Positions 27,643 to 36,070 of a stretch of DNA of 64,000 bases are shown here, piece after piece. The notes beneath the pieces are model-generated. The model made no database searches, was not told where the DNA came from, and was given only the letters and a program-made list of their open reading frames with translations. A program made the translations under genes and the position numbers. Positions within the stretch are counted from its first letter, which is position 1; each line of letters starts with the position of its first letter. This stretch comes from Phytohabitans houttuyneae (GTDB lineage: Bacteria; Actinomycetota; Actinomycetes; Mycobacteriales; Micromonosporaceae), in NCBI RefSeq assembly GCF_011764425.1, contig NZ_BLPF01000002.1:930997-994996 (forward strand). The letters run 5' to 3'.

Positions 27643-29376
27643 TCAGAGCGTGAACACGACTGTCGAGATGCTGCGCGCGCCGACGCTGACGGTGACTTGC
27701 CCTCCGTTCACGCTGGTCGGCTGGCTGGCGGCGTTGGCGTTCAGCGAGGTGAGGTAGTGCTCCGCCCGGGTGACGTTCTGCGGCGCCTGGATGACGGCGT
27801 TGTTGACGGCGCTGTTCGACCGGTTGAGGATCACCAGCGTGACCTTCCCGCCGCCCTGGTACGCGGTCACCTCCAGCGGCGAGGCCTTGGAGCTCTTGGT
27901 CAGGGCCACGCGCTGGTAGCCGGGGCGTACGTACTTGGCGAACTGCGAGAACGCGTACCCGCGCTTCAGCGGAGTCCCCGCGGTGGTGCCGAACGCCGAC
28001 TCCCCGTCGCCGATGAAGGAGTAGTAGCGCTTGCCGTACCACCAGATGTAGGCGCTCCAGTTGGACTCCATCGACCTGTGGACCGTCCGCATGATGTCGT
28101 CGAGTGTCTCGTTCCAGACCGTCTGGTTGGCGGGGTTGCCCCAGATGTTGGAGCCGCTGCCGTCGGCCTCGTGAAGGTTCCACTCGGTCATCCACACCGG
28201 CTTGTTGTGCTGGTTGGCCAACGCGTACGGGCTGAGCCGGCCCGACGCCTCGGTGCCGTACAGGTGGCCGCCGATGTAGCCGATGTTGTTCCGGGCGGTC
28301 GCGTCGTTGAGGGTCGGGTCGGTGTAGCTGTAGTTCAGGTTCACCGCCTCGGCGACCATCAGCCTCGTGTTCTGCACCCTCGCACCCTGGTCACGCACGA
28401 AGTCGCGCAGCTCGGCGCCGCTCCAGTCCATCGAGTCGTAGTCGGGGTGCCAGTCCGGCTCGTTCTGGACCGAGGTGACGTCGACCGTCACGCCCTGGCC
28501 GCGCATGTACTGGACGTAGCTGTTCAGATGGTTGGCGTAGTCGTCGTAGTAGTCGGTCCGCAGCTTGCCGCCGTTGGTCCGGCTGTTATTGGTCTTCCAC
28601 GCCGCCGGTGCGGTCCACGGCGAGGCCAGGATCTTCACGCCGGATCCGGACGACTTCGCTGTCTTCAAGGCGTTCACGTGGGTCGCCCACTCGCTGGAGA
28701 CCGGCGAGATGCCGGTGCGCACAATGGACAATCCGAGCTGGTTGGCGCCGAGTCCCACCAGCGTCTGTGTCTCGGCCGTCGACCAGGCGCTGCCCCAGAT
28801 CGAGGTCGCTGCCCCGAACCCGTCGATGGTCTGGTACCTGGTGCCGGCGTTCACCGTGATGTCCGGCGACGCGGTGGGTGGCCCGGTCGTGGGCGGCGCG
28901 GTCGTCGGTGGCGCGGTGGTGGGCGGTGCGGTGGTGGGCGGTGCCGTCGTCGGCCCCACGCCGCCGGTACAGGTCACGCCGTTCAACGCGAAGCTCGTCG
29001 GTGCCGGGTTGCTACCGGTCCACGAGCCGTTGAAGCCGAACGAGGCCGTGCCGTTGGTGGCGATGGTCCCGTTGTAGCTGACGTTCCGGGCGGTGACCGC
29101 GGCGCCGCTCTGGGTCAGCGTCGTGTTCCACGCCTGCGTCACGGTCTGGCCGGCGGTGTACGACCACGTCAGCGTCCAGCTCGTGACCGGGTCACCGAGA
29201 TTGGTGATGGTGACGTTGGCACCGAAGCCGCCCTGCCACTGCGACGCCACCGTGTAGTTCACCGAACAACCGGCGGCCGCGGCCCCGGCGGGCAGCGCCA
29301 CGGCGGCGGCGGCCGATGCCAGCACAACGGCACCGGCCGACACCAACGCGGCGCTACGAACTTTAGGTTTTCGCAT
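27643..29376 (-). CDS. secreted GH30 xylanase with N-terminal CBM2
   Basis: 577 residues from ATG 29376 behind AGGAGA. Signal peptide ~1-36; CBM2 ~37-135 ([19 protein letters not shown]); a [10 protein letters not shown] linker; catalytic GH30 domain ~170-577. The acid/base Glu is in [12 protein letters not shown] and the nucleophile Glu in [12 protein letters not shown]. The C-terminal part forms the side beta-sandwich typical of the family. GH30 subfamily 8 enzymes cut glucuronoxylan, and the sequence looks like that group. The CBM2 would bind cellulose or xylan. The gene reads away from the GH43 gene and toward GH62. Confidence 0.87.
   Translation of the reverse strand: MRKPKVRSAALVSAGAVVLASAAAAVALPAGAAAAGCSVNYTVASQWQGGFGANVTITNLGDPVTSWTLTWSYTAGQTVTQAWNTTLTQSGAAVTARNVSYNGTIATNGTASFGFNGSWTGSNPAPTSFALNGVTCTGGVGPTTAPPTTAPPTTAPPTTAPPTTGPPTASPDITVNAGTRYQTIDGFGAATSIWGSAWSTAETQTLVGLGANQLGLSIVRTGISPVSSEWATHVNALKTAKSSGSGVKILASPWTAPAAWKTNNSRTNGGKLRTDYYDDYANHLNSYVQYMRGQGVTVDVTSVQNEPDWHPDYDSMDWSGAELRDFVRDQGARVQNTRLMVAEAVNLNYSYTDPTLNDATARNNIGYIGGHLYGTEASGRLSPYALANQHNKPVWMTEWNLHEADGSGSNIWGNPANQTVWNETLDDIMRTVHRSMESNWSAYIWWYGKRYYSFIGDGESAFGTTAGTPLKRGYAFSQFAKYVRPGYQRVALTKSSKASPLEVTAYQGGGKVTLVILNRSNSAVNNAVIQAPQNVTRAEHYLTSLNANAASQPTSVNGGQVTVSVGARSISTVVFTL
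28868..28962 (-). repeat. Pro-Thr linker repeat in the GH30 gene
   Basis: Tandem 15-base units encode PPTTA repeats between CBM2 and catalytic domain, closely matching those in the neighbouring GH62 gene. Boundaries are approximate. Confidence 0.7.
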
Positions 29377-29721
29377 AAACGACTTCTCCTGAAAGGGGGA
29401 CGGGCCGCCTTCGTGCGGGCGCGGGGAGCGCTTCCTGATGCCCGACAGACGAGACGTGGCGCGCAGCAGGCAGAAGGGTGCGCCGGCGCGATGCCAGCGC
29501 GGCGACCGGACGTCCACGCCAGGCTGGCCGTCACACCCGCGGTCCCGGTGCTGAAAGGCGACCGGACGGCTGTGATGGCGCAGCGATGGGTTCAGCGGGA
29601 CTGTGCGGCGCCTCCTCGTGCTGCTCGTTCGGCGAAGCCGGCCGGCTCCGCCGCTGGCGGTCGTGGGTGCCCTTCCCAGACCGTGCCCGGCTCCAAAACA
29701 GTTAGCAGTATCGATCGAAAC

Positions 29722-29735
29722 CGTTAGCGTTGACA
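29722..29735. promoter_or_regulatory. LacI-type operator, copy 2 (GH30 side)
   Basis: CGTTAGCGTTGACA matches TGTTANCGNTNACA at all but the first position. It lies about 350 bp upstream of the GH30 start. Confidence 0.5.
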
Positions 29736-29972
29736 AGTGGCAGCACCAGAGCTTGTCGTGGAGCTGCTCCACGGCGATACATGGAGCCGGTAATTCCGGG
29801 CCCCGTTCCACCGCTACAGGGCTGGCCCTCACCGCGGTCATGGCTCCATAACGTCTCCAAAATTAGCTCCACGGCGGCCGGTTCGTGGAGCCAGATTCGT
29901 GGCTCAGTGCGTGACCTGCGGGTCCATGGTGTCAACCGCGAAACATTTACGACACACCTTGACGTGCATCAC

Positions 29973-29986
29973 TGTTATCGTTCACA
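29973..29986. promoter_or_regulatory. LacI-type operator, copy 3 (GH30/GH43 intergenic)
   Basis: TGTTATCGTTCACA matches the shared pattern; it lies about 135 bp upstream of the GH43 start. Confidence 0.55.
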
Positions 29987-30082
29987 GTCCATGTGCGAGG
30001 GGTGCCCCTCCGCGCTCGGGCCGGTACTCGCGGCCCCTCAAGTCCTGGATATCTGCTGCTCGCATGGCAAGCCCAGCGATGC

Positions 30083-30096
30083 TGTTAACGCTAACA
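30083..30096. promoter_or_regulatory. LacI-type operator, copy 4 (GH43 promoter)
   Basis: TGTTAACGCTAACA is the most symmetrical copy, with TGTTA/TAACA arms. It lies 24 bp upstream of the GH43 ATG, where bound repressor would block transcription. Confidence 0.65.
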
Positions 30097-30119
30097 AGAG
30101 GCTCTGAGAGGAGGCACGG

Positions 30120-32225
30120 ATGCCGGTAGGGCTTTCCGGGCAACGGCGTCGAGGCTGGCGGGCAGGGCTGGCCGCGGTGGCGGCCGCGGTGGTCGTCGGT
30201 GGCACGCTCGTAACGGTCGCCGCGACGTCGGCCTCGGCCGCGACGGTGGACACCAACGCGTGGTACGTGTTGGTGAACCGCAACAGCGGCAAGGCGCTGG
30301 ACGTGTACAACTTCGCCACGAACGACGGTGGGCGGATCACCCAGTGGACGCGTGGTGACGGCAACAACCAGCAGTGGCAGTTCGTCGACTCCGGCGGCGG
30401 CTACTACCGGATCAAGTCGCGGCACTCGGGCAAGGTGCTGGACGTCTACAACTTCTCCACCGCCGACGGTGGCGCGATCGTGCAGTGGGCCGACGGCAAC
30501 GGTCAGAACCAGCAGTTCCGGCTGGCCGACTCGGCCGGGGGCTACGTACGGCTGATCGGCCGGCAGAGCGGAAAGGCCGTCGAGGTGCAGAACGCCTCCA
30601 CGGCCGACGGCGCGAACATCGTGCAGTACACCGACTGGGGCGGCAACAACCAGCAGTGGCAGCTCGTCCAGGTCGGCGGTAGCACGCCCACGACTCCGCC
30701 CACGACCACGCCCACCACTCCACCGCCGAACACAGGGCAGTTCACCAACCCGGTGGTGTGGCAGGACTTCGCCGACGGTGACATCATCCGCGTCGGCGAC
30801 GCCTACTACTACTCGGCCTCGACGATGCACTACTCGCCGGGCGCGCCGATCCTGCGCTCGTACAACCTGGTCGACTGGGAGTACGCCGGCCATTCGGTAC
30901 CCCGGCTGGACTTCGAGTCCGGTGCGTACGACATGAGCGGTGGTCGCGCGTACGTCAAGGGCATCTGGGCGTCCACGCTCAACTACCGGCCCAGCAACAG
31001 CACCTACTACTGGCTGGGCTGCATCGAGTTCAACCGCTCCTATGTGTACACCGCCACCGCCGTCGACGGCGCGTGGACCAAGCGGTCGCGGCTTCCCTGC
31101 TACTACGACGCGGGCCTGCTGTTCGACAACGACACCCCGTACGTCGCCTACGGCAACGGCACGATCAGCGTGGCGCAGCTCTCGCAGGACCTGACCAGCC
31201 AGGTGCGTGCGCAGACCGTGTACCAGACGCCGTCCAGCATCGGCACGCTCGAGGGCGCCCGGATGTACAAGCGTGGCAACTACTACTACATCTGGCTCAC
31301 GCGGCCGGCCAACGGCCAGTACGTGCTGCGCTCGACCAGCCCGTGGGGTCCGTACGAGCAGCGGCAGGTGCTGCTCGACCTGCCCGGTCCGATCTCCGGC
31401 GGCGGCGTGCCGCACCAGGGCGGGATCGTGCAGACCCAGAACGGCGACTGGTACTACATGGCCTTCACCGACGCCTACCCCGGTGGCCGGATGCCGACGC
31501 TGGCACCGCTGTCCTGGTCGTCGGACGGCTGGCCGAGCGTGCAGACGGTCAACGGCCGCTGGGCGGTCAACTACCCGAGGCCGAACATCACCACCACGCG
31601 GACCGTGGCACCGATGACCGGCCCGGAGACGTTCACCGGCCCTACGCTGGGGCACCGGTGGGAGTGGAACCACAACCCGGACACGTCCCGCTACTCCGTC
31701 GGCAACGGCCTGCGCCTGCAGACCGCGACGGTGACCAACGACCTCTACAGCGCCCGCAACACGCTGACGCATCGGATCCAGGGACCGTCGTCGACGGCGA
31801 CGATCGAGCTGGATTACTCCACGATGGCAAACGGCGACCGGGCCGGCCTGGCGATGCTGCGCGACTCGTCGGCGTGGATCGGGGTCCGGCGGGACAACGG
31901 CGCCTACCGGGTGTCGATGACCAACGGGCTGACGATGAACTCCAGCTGGGCCACCACCGGCACCGGCAGCGAGCAGGCATCGGCCGCCATCTCCGGCGGG
32001 CGGATCTGGCTGCGCGTCTCGGCTGACATCCGACCCGGTAGCGGCCGGCAGGCGACGTTCTCGTACAGCACCAACGGTTCGACGTTTACCAACCTGGGGC
32101 AGGCCTTCACGCTCAACAACGCGTGGCAGTTCTTCATGGGCTACCGGTTCGGCATCTTCAACTACGCCACCTCCGCTCTCGGCGGGGCGGTCACCGTGAG
32201 CCGCTTCGACCTCACCACTCCCTGA
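30120..32225 (+). CDS. secreted GH43 glycosidase with N-terminal ricin-type lectin domain
   Basis: 701 residues from ATG 30120 behind GAGGAGG. Signal peptide ~1-40; RICIN/CBM13 domain ~45-180 with three SGK(A/V)(L/V)(D/E)V and NNQQWQ repeats; a Thr/Pro linker; GH43 five-bladed propeller ~205-500 with base Asp near FADGDIIRVG, modulating Asp in CYYDAGLLFDND and acid Glu in TLEGARMYKRG; and a C-terminal beta-sandwich ~515-700 as in GH43 beta-xylosidases. It probably releases xylose or arabinose from xylan fragments. It is followed 17 bp later by the GH127/146-type gene, so the two form an operon. Confidence 0.87.
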   Translation: MPVGLSGQRRRGWRAGLAAVAAAVVVGGTLVTVAATSASAATVDTNAWYVLVNRNSGKALDVYNFATNDGGRITQWTRGDGNNQQWQFVDSGGGYYRIKSRHSGKVLDVYNFSTADGGAIVQWADGNGQNQQFRLADSAGGYVRLIGRQSGKAVEVQNASTADGANIVQYTDWGGNNQQWQLVQVGGSTPTTPPTTTPTTPPPNTGQFTNPVVWQDFADGDIIRVGDAYYYSASTMHYSPGAPILRSYNLVDWEYAGHSVPRLDFESGAYDMSGGRAYVKGIWASTLNYRPSNSTYYWLGCIEFNRSYVYTATAVDGAWTKRSRLPCYYDAGLLFDNDTPYVAYGNGTISVAQLSQDLTSQVRAQTVYQTPSSIGTLEGARMYKRGNYYYIWLTRPANGQYVLRSTSPWGPYEQRQVLLDLPGPISGGGVPHQGGIVQTQNGDWYYMAFTDAYPGGRMPTLAPLSWSSDGWPSVQTVNGRWAVNYPRPNITTTRTVAPMTGPETFTGPTLGHRWEWNHNPDTSRYSVGNGLRLQTATVTNDLYSARNTLTHRIQGPSSTATIELDYSTMANGDRAGLAMLRDSSAWIGVRRDNGAYRVSMTNGLTMNSSWATTGTGSEQASAAISGGRIWLRVSADIRPGSGRQATFSYSTNGSTFTNLGQAFTLNNAWQFFMGYRFGIFNYATSALGGAVTVSRFDLTTP

Positions 32226-32241
32226 AACCTCTGGAGAACGT

Positions 32242-34578
32242 ATGGCTTCCCACCCCCTCAGCCGGCGGCGGTTGATGCAGGCCGCCGCCGGCGGCGCCCT
32301 CGTGACAGCGACGGGTGCCGAACTGCTCGGTGCCGGACCGGCCTCGGCCGCCGAGCTGCCCCCGGCCCGCGCGGACATCGGCGTCTCGGCGTACCCGTTT
32401 GCGCTCGGCCAGGTCCGGCTCAACTCCGGCCGGTTCATGGACAACCAGACCCGCACATTGAACTATCTGCGGTTCGTCGACGTTGACCGGCTGCTCTACA
32501 ACTTCCGGGCCAACCACCGGCTCTCCACAAACGGCGCGGCGTCCAACGGCGGCTGGGACGCCCCCACCTTCCCGTTCCGCACGCACATGCAGGGGCACTT
32601 CCTGACCGCCTGGGCGCAGGCGTGGGCGGTGCTCGGCGACACCACCTGCCGCGACAAGGCGAACTACATGGTGGCCGAGCTGGCCAAGTGCCAGGCCAAC
32701 AACGGTGCCGCCGGGTTCGGTGCCGGCTACCTGTCCGGCTTCCCGGAGTCCGACTTCACGGCGCTCGAGGCGCGCACGCTCAGCAACGGCAACGTCCCGT
32801 ACTACTGCATCCACAAGACCTTGCAGGGGCTGCTGGACGCGTGGCGGTACCTCGACAACGCGCAGGCGCGGACGGTCCTGCTCGCGCTCGCCGGCTGGGT
32901 CGACACGCGCACCTCGCGGCTTTCCTCCAGCCAGATGCAGAGCATGCTGGGCACCGAGTTCGGCGGCATGAACCAGGTGCTCGCCGACATCTACCAGCAG
33001 ACCGGCGACGGCCGCTGGCTGACCGCCGCGCAGCGGTTCGACCACGCCTCGGTCTTCAACCCGCTGGCGTCCAACCAGGACCAGCTCAACGGGCTGCACG
33101 CCAACACGCAGGTGCCGAAGTGGATCGGCGCCGCCCGCGAGTACAAGGCCACCGGCACCACCCGGTACCGTGACATCGCCAGCAACGCCTGGAACATCAC
33201 CGTCAACGCGCATACGTACGTGATCGGCGGCAACAGCCAGGCCGAGCACTTCCGCGCGCCGAACGCGATCGCCGGCTACCTCAACACCGACACCTGCGAG
33301 CAGTGCAACACGTACAACATGTTGCGGCTGACCCGGGAGCTGTGGCTGATCGACCCGAACCGGGTGGCCTACTTCGACTACTACGAGCGGGCGCTGCTCA
33401 ACCACCTGATCGGTGCGCAGAACCCCGGCGACAGCCGCGGCCACATCACGTACTTCACACCGCTCAACCCCGGCGGGCGGCGCGGTGTCGGCCCGGCGTG
33501 GGGTGGCGGCACCTGGAGCACCGACTACAACTCCTTCTGGTGCTGCCAGGGCACCGGCATCGAGACGAACACGAAGCTGATGGACTCCATCTACTTCTAC
33601 AACGGCACCACCCTGACGGTGAACCTGTTCGTGCCGTCGGTGCTGGACTGGACGCAGCGGGGGATCACCGTCACCCAGAGCACCACGTACCCGGTCAGCG
33701 ACACCACGACGCTCACGCTCGGCGGCTCGGTGAGCGGCTCGTGGAGCATCCGGATCCGCATCCCCGCCTGGACGAGCGGCGCGACGATCAGCGTCAACGG
33801 GCAGGCGCAGAGTGTCTCGACGACGCCGGGCAGCTATGCGACCGTCACCCGGACCTGGGCAGCGGGTGACCAGATCACGGTGCGTCTCCCGATGCGGGTC
33901 ATCATGCAGGCCGCCAACGACAACACAAACGTGCAGGCGATCACGTACGGCCCGGTCGTGCTCTGCGGCAACTACGGAAACTCCACGCTCGGCTCACTGC
34001 CGTCGCTGAACACCTCGACGATCACCCGTACCGGTACCGGCTCGCTGGCGTTCACCGCGACGGCCAACGGCACCACCGTCAACCTCGGTCCGTTCCACGA
34101 CGCGCACGGCTTCAACTACACCGTCTACTGGAACACCGGATCCGGCGGGGGTACCGGCGGCACGTACAAGCTGACCAACGCCGCCACCGGCCTGGTCCTG
34201 GGCGTGCAGAACATGTCCACAGCGGACGGTGGCCTCGCCGTCATGTGGGGAGACACCGGCACCGCCGACCACAACTGGGTGATGGTGACCGACGGCAACG
34301 CGGTGCGGTTCCGCAACGTCAACAGCGGCAAGGTCCTCGGTGTGGAGAACATGTCCACAGCGGACAACGCCCGCGTGCTGCAGTGGGCGGACAACGGCAC
34401 CGCGGACCACCGCTGGATCCTCGTCGACAACGGCGACGGCACCTACCGGATCCGCAACGCCAACAGCGGCAAGCTCCTCGGCGTCCTCAACGGCAACACC
34501 GCCTGGGGTGCGCAGGCCGTCCAGGACCCCGACAACGGCAGTGCCGACAACCGCTGGCGCCTCGTCCGGATCAGCTGA
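32242..34578 (+). CDS. secreted beta-L-arabinofuranosidase, DUF1680 family (GH127/GH146 type), with C-terminal ricin domain
   Basis: 778 residues from ATG 32242 behind GGAGA. A twin-arginine signal (SRRRLMQAAAGGALVTATG) suggests folded export. The alpha/alpha-barrel catalytic domain (~45-630) carries a Glu/Cys zinc centre: CEQCNTYNMLRL and FWCCQGTGIE. The CNTYNML and CCxGTGxE forms favour GH146 over classical GH127. A RICIN domain (~640-778) with repeated SGK(V/L)LGV units gives sugar binding. The enzyme removes beta-L-arabinofuranose, complementing GH62 and GH43 enzymes that remove alpha-linked arabinose. Confidence 0.85.
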   Translation: MASHPLSRRRLMQAAAGGALVTATGAELLGAGPASAAELPPARADIGVSAYPFALGQVRLNSGRFMDNQTRTLNYLRFVDVDRLLYNFRANHRLSTNGAASNGGWDAPTFPFRTHMQGHFLTAWAQAWAVLGDTTCRDKANYMVAELAKCQANNGAAGFGAGYLSGFPESDFTALEARTLSNGNVPYYCIHKTLQGLLDAWRYLDNAQARTVLLALAGWVDTRTSRLSSSQMQSMLGTEFGGMNQVLADIYQQTGDGRWLTAAQRFDHASVFNPLASNQDQLNGLHANTQVPKWIGAAREYKATGTTRYRDIASNAWNITVNAHTYVIGGNSQAEHFRAPNAIAGYLNTDTCEQCNTYNMLRLTRELWLIDPNRVAYFDYYERALLNHLIGAQNPGDSRGHITYFTPLNPGGRRGVGPAWGGGTWSTDYNSFWCCQGTGIETNTKLMDSIYFYNGTTLTVNLFVPSVLDWTQRGITVTQSTTYPVSDTTTLTLGGSVSGSWSIRIRIPAWTSGATISVNGQAQSVSTTPGSYATVTRTWAAGDQITVRLPMRVIMQAANDNTNVQAITYGPVVLCGNYGNSTLGSLPSLNTSTITRTGTGSLAFTATANGTTVNLGPFHDAHGFNYTVYWNTGSGGGTGGTYKLTNAATGLVLGVQNMSTADGGLAVMWGDTGTADHNWVMVTDGNAVRFRNVNSGKVLGVENMSTADNARVLQWADNGTADHRWILVDNGDGTYRIRNANSGKLLGVLNGNTAWGAQAVQDPDNGSADNRWRLVRIS

Positions 34579-34624
34579 CGGAGCGCCGGCCGCGTGATCC
34601 ACGCGAGCTGACGGACGTAATCCG

Positions 34625-34659
34625 GGTGTCCCTGACGTCGCCGAAACGCCAGGGGCACC
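34625..34659. terminator. hairpin between convergent GH127-type and LacI genes
   Basis: GGTGTCCCTGACG and CGCCAGGGGCACC pair with two mismatches around a nine-base loop. Placed between two convergent stops, it could end both transcripts. Confidence 0.5.
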
Positions 34660-34686
34660 GCTCGCACTCCTGGGGTGGACGGCCTG

Positions 34687-35997
34687 TCACGCCGGCGGCC
34701 GCGGCGGCGCGGTGCTGTCGCGGACGATGAGAGTGGTGGCGAGCTCGACGCGGTCGTGGCCGAGTGGCTTGCCGGCGGCGATGGCGAGCACCAGCTTGGC
34801 CGCCGTCGCGCCCATCTCGGTGAACGGCTGCCGCACCGTCGTCATGGCCGGCCCGCACCACATGGCGGGGGCGATGTCGTCGAACCCGACGACGCTGAGC
34901 TCGTCCGGGATGATGCGGCCGGCCTGGCGGGCGGCCTCGTAGACGCCGAGCGCCTGCAGGTCGTTGCCGCAGAGGATGGCGGTCGGCGGGTCGGCCAGGC
35001 GCAGCAGCTCGCGCCCATGGTTCAGGCCGTCCTCGAAGGCGAACCACAGGCCCGTGCGGACCAGCCGCTGGTCCAGCGGCACCCCTTCGGCGTCCAGCGC
35101 GGCCCGGATGCCGTCAAGCCGGGCCCGGGCGCACAGCCGGTCAGGCGGCCCGGTGATGACGGCGATGCGGCGGTGGCCGAGGTCGAGCAGGTGGCGGGTG
35201 GCGGCCAGAGCGCCATTCCAGTCGGTTGCGCCGACCGACGGGACCGGGTGCTGGGGCTCGCCGGTGGGATCGAGCGCGACGAGCGGGATCGCGCTGGCGG
35301 TCAGCAGCGTGTGCGGCTCGGTGGGGGAGGTGAGGTGCACGGTGACGACGCCGGTGGGGCGCCGGGCCAGCAGGTCCTGCGCCCAGGAGCGATGGGTCGA
35401 CAGCTGGAGCACGTCGGTGAAGCCGACCGACAGGTGGTGGGCACCGGCGACCTGCTCCACGCCGTGCATCACCGCGATGGCCAGGTTGCTGAGCATGCCG
35501 TAGAAGACAACCTCGATGCTCGCCGCCCGCGCGGGCGAGTCCGGCCGGCGGTAGTGGTGCTCCCGCAGCACCGTCTCCACCCGCTGGCGGGTCCTCGCCG
35601 CCACCCCGGAGCGTCCATTGAGCACTTTGGACACCGTCGCGGTGGAGACACCGGCGAGCCGCGCGATCGTGGCCCCGGTCAGGTCGCTGGTGCGGCGCTC
35701 GCGCTGCCGGGCGACAGCGGGCGTCACCGCCTGCCCGCCGGCCGGCGCGGCCGGGCCCGGTGCGCCACCCGTCCTGGTGCGGCTGGCGCGGTGGGTGTCG
35801 ACCTCCCGCACCAGGCGTGCCCGCACCGCCTCTGCGTCCGCGGCCGCGCTCGGACCGGCCGGGACGGTCTCCACCAGGTAGCGGCGCTTCCGGCTGACCG
35901 GGTCGACGCCCGCGTAGACCCGCACCCTCAGCGAACCGCTGGGCAGCTTTTCGATCTCGCCCCGTGCGGTGAGGTTTCCCGCGGCGCGGTCAGGCAC
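34687..35997 (-). CDS. LacI-family repressor with an integrase-arm-like N-terminal extension
   Basis: 436 residues. A normal LacI begins with its helix-turn-helix; here that motif (TIARLAGVSTATVSKVLNGRSGV) starts only near residue 110. Residues ~8-70 (GEIEKLPSGSLRVRVYAGVD, then RKRRYLVETVPAGP) resemble the N-terminal arm-binding domain of tyrosine phage integrases. The sugar-binding periplasmic-like domain (~160-430) is complete, with GHRRIAVITGPP and LSVVGFDDIAPAMW. It lies at the end of the arabinoxylan cluster and is the obvious candidate for the four TGTTANCGNTNACA sites. The fusion is unusual, but the frame is continuous. Confidence 0.82.
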   Translation of the reverse strand: MPDRAAGNLTARGEIEKLPSGSLRVRVYAGVDPVSRKRRYLVETVPAGPSAAADAEAVRARLVREVDTHRASRTRTGGAPGPAAPAGGQAVTPAVARQRERRTSDLTGATIARLAGVSTATVSKVLNGRSGVAARTRQRVETVLREHHYRRPDSPARAASIEVVFYGMLSNLAIAVMHGVEQVAGAHHLSVGFTDVLQLSTHRSWAQDLLARRPTGVVTVHLTSPTEPHTLLTASAIPLVALDPTGEPQHPVPSVGATDWNGALAATRHLLDLGHRRIAVITGPPDRLCARARLDGIRAALDAEGVPLDQRLVRTGLWFAFEDGLNHGRELLRLADPPTAILCGNDLQALGVYEAARQAGRIIPDELSVVGFDDIAPAMWCGPAMTTVRQPFTEMGATAAKLVLAIAAGKPLGHDRVELATTLIVRDSTAPPRPPA

Positions 35998-36070
35998 GAG
36001 GCCACGATACTAGGGCGATAGCTCCATGCGAATGCCTCATCGTGGCTCCACGCCTGACCGCGCGGCAGCG

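Larger units (their letters stand above)
29377..30119. other. intergenic promoter region between divergent GH30 and GH43 genes
   Basis: About 740 bp without a credible gene. It holds three LacI-type operator copies (29722, 29973, 30083) listed separately. The A/T-richer stretch from about 29700 onward is where promoters for both genes are most likely. I see nothing recognisable between 29377 and 29700 apart from the GH30 ribosome site. Confidence 0.6.
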
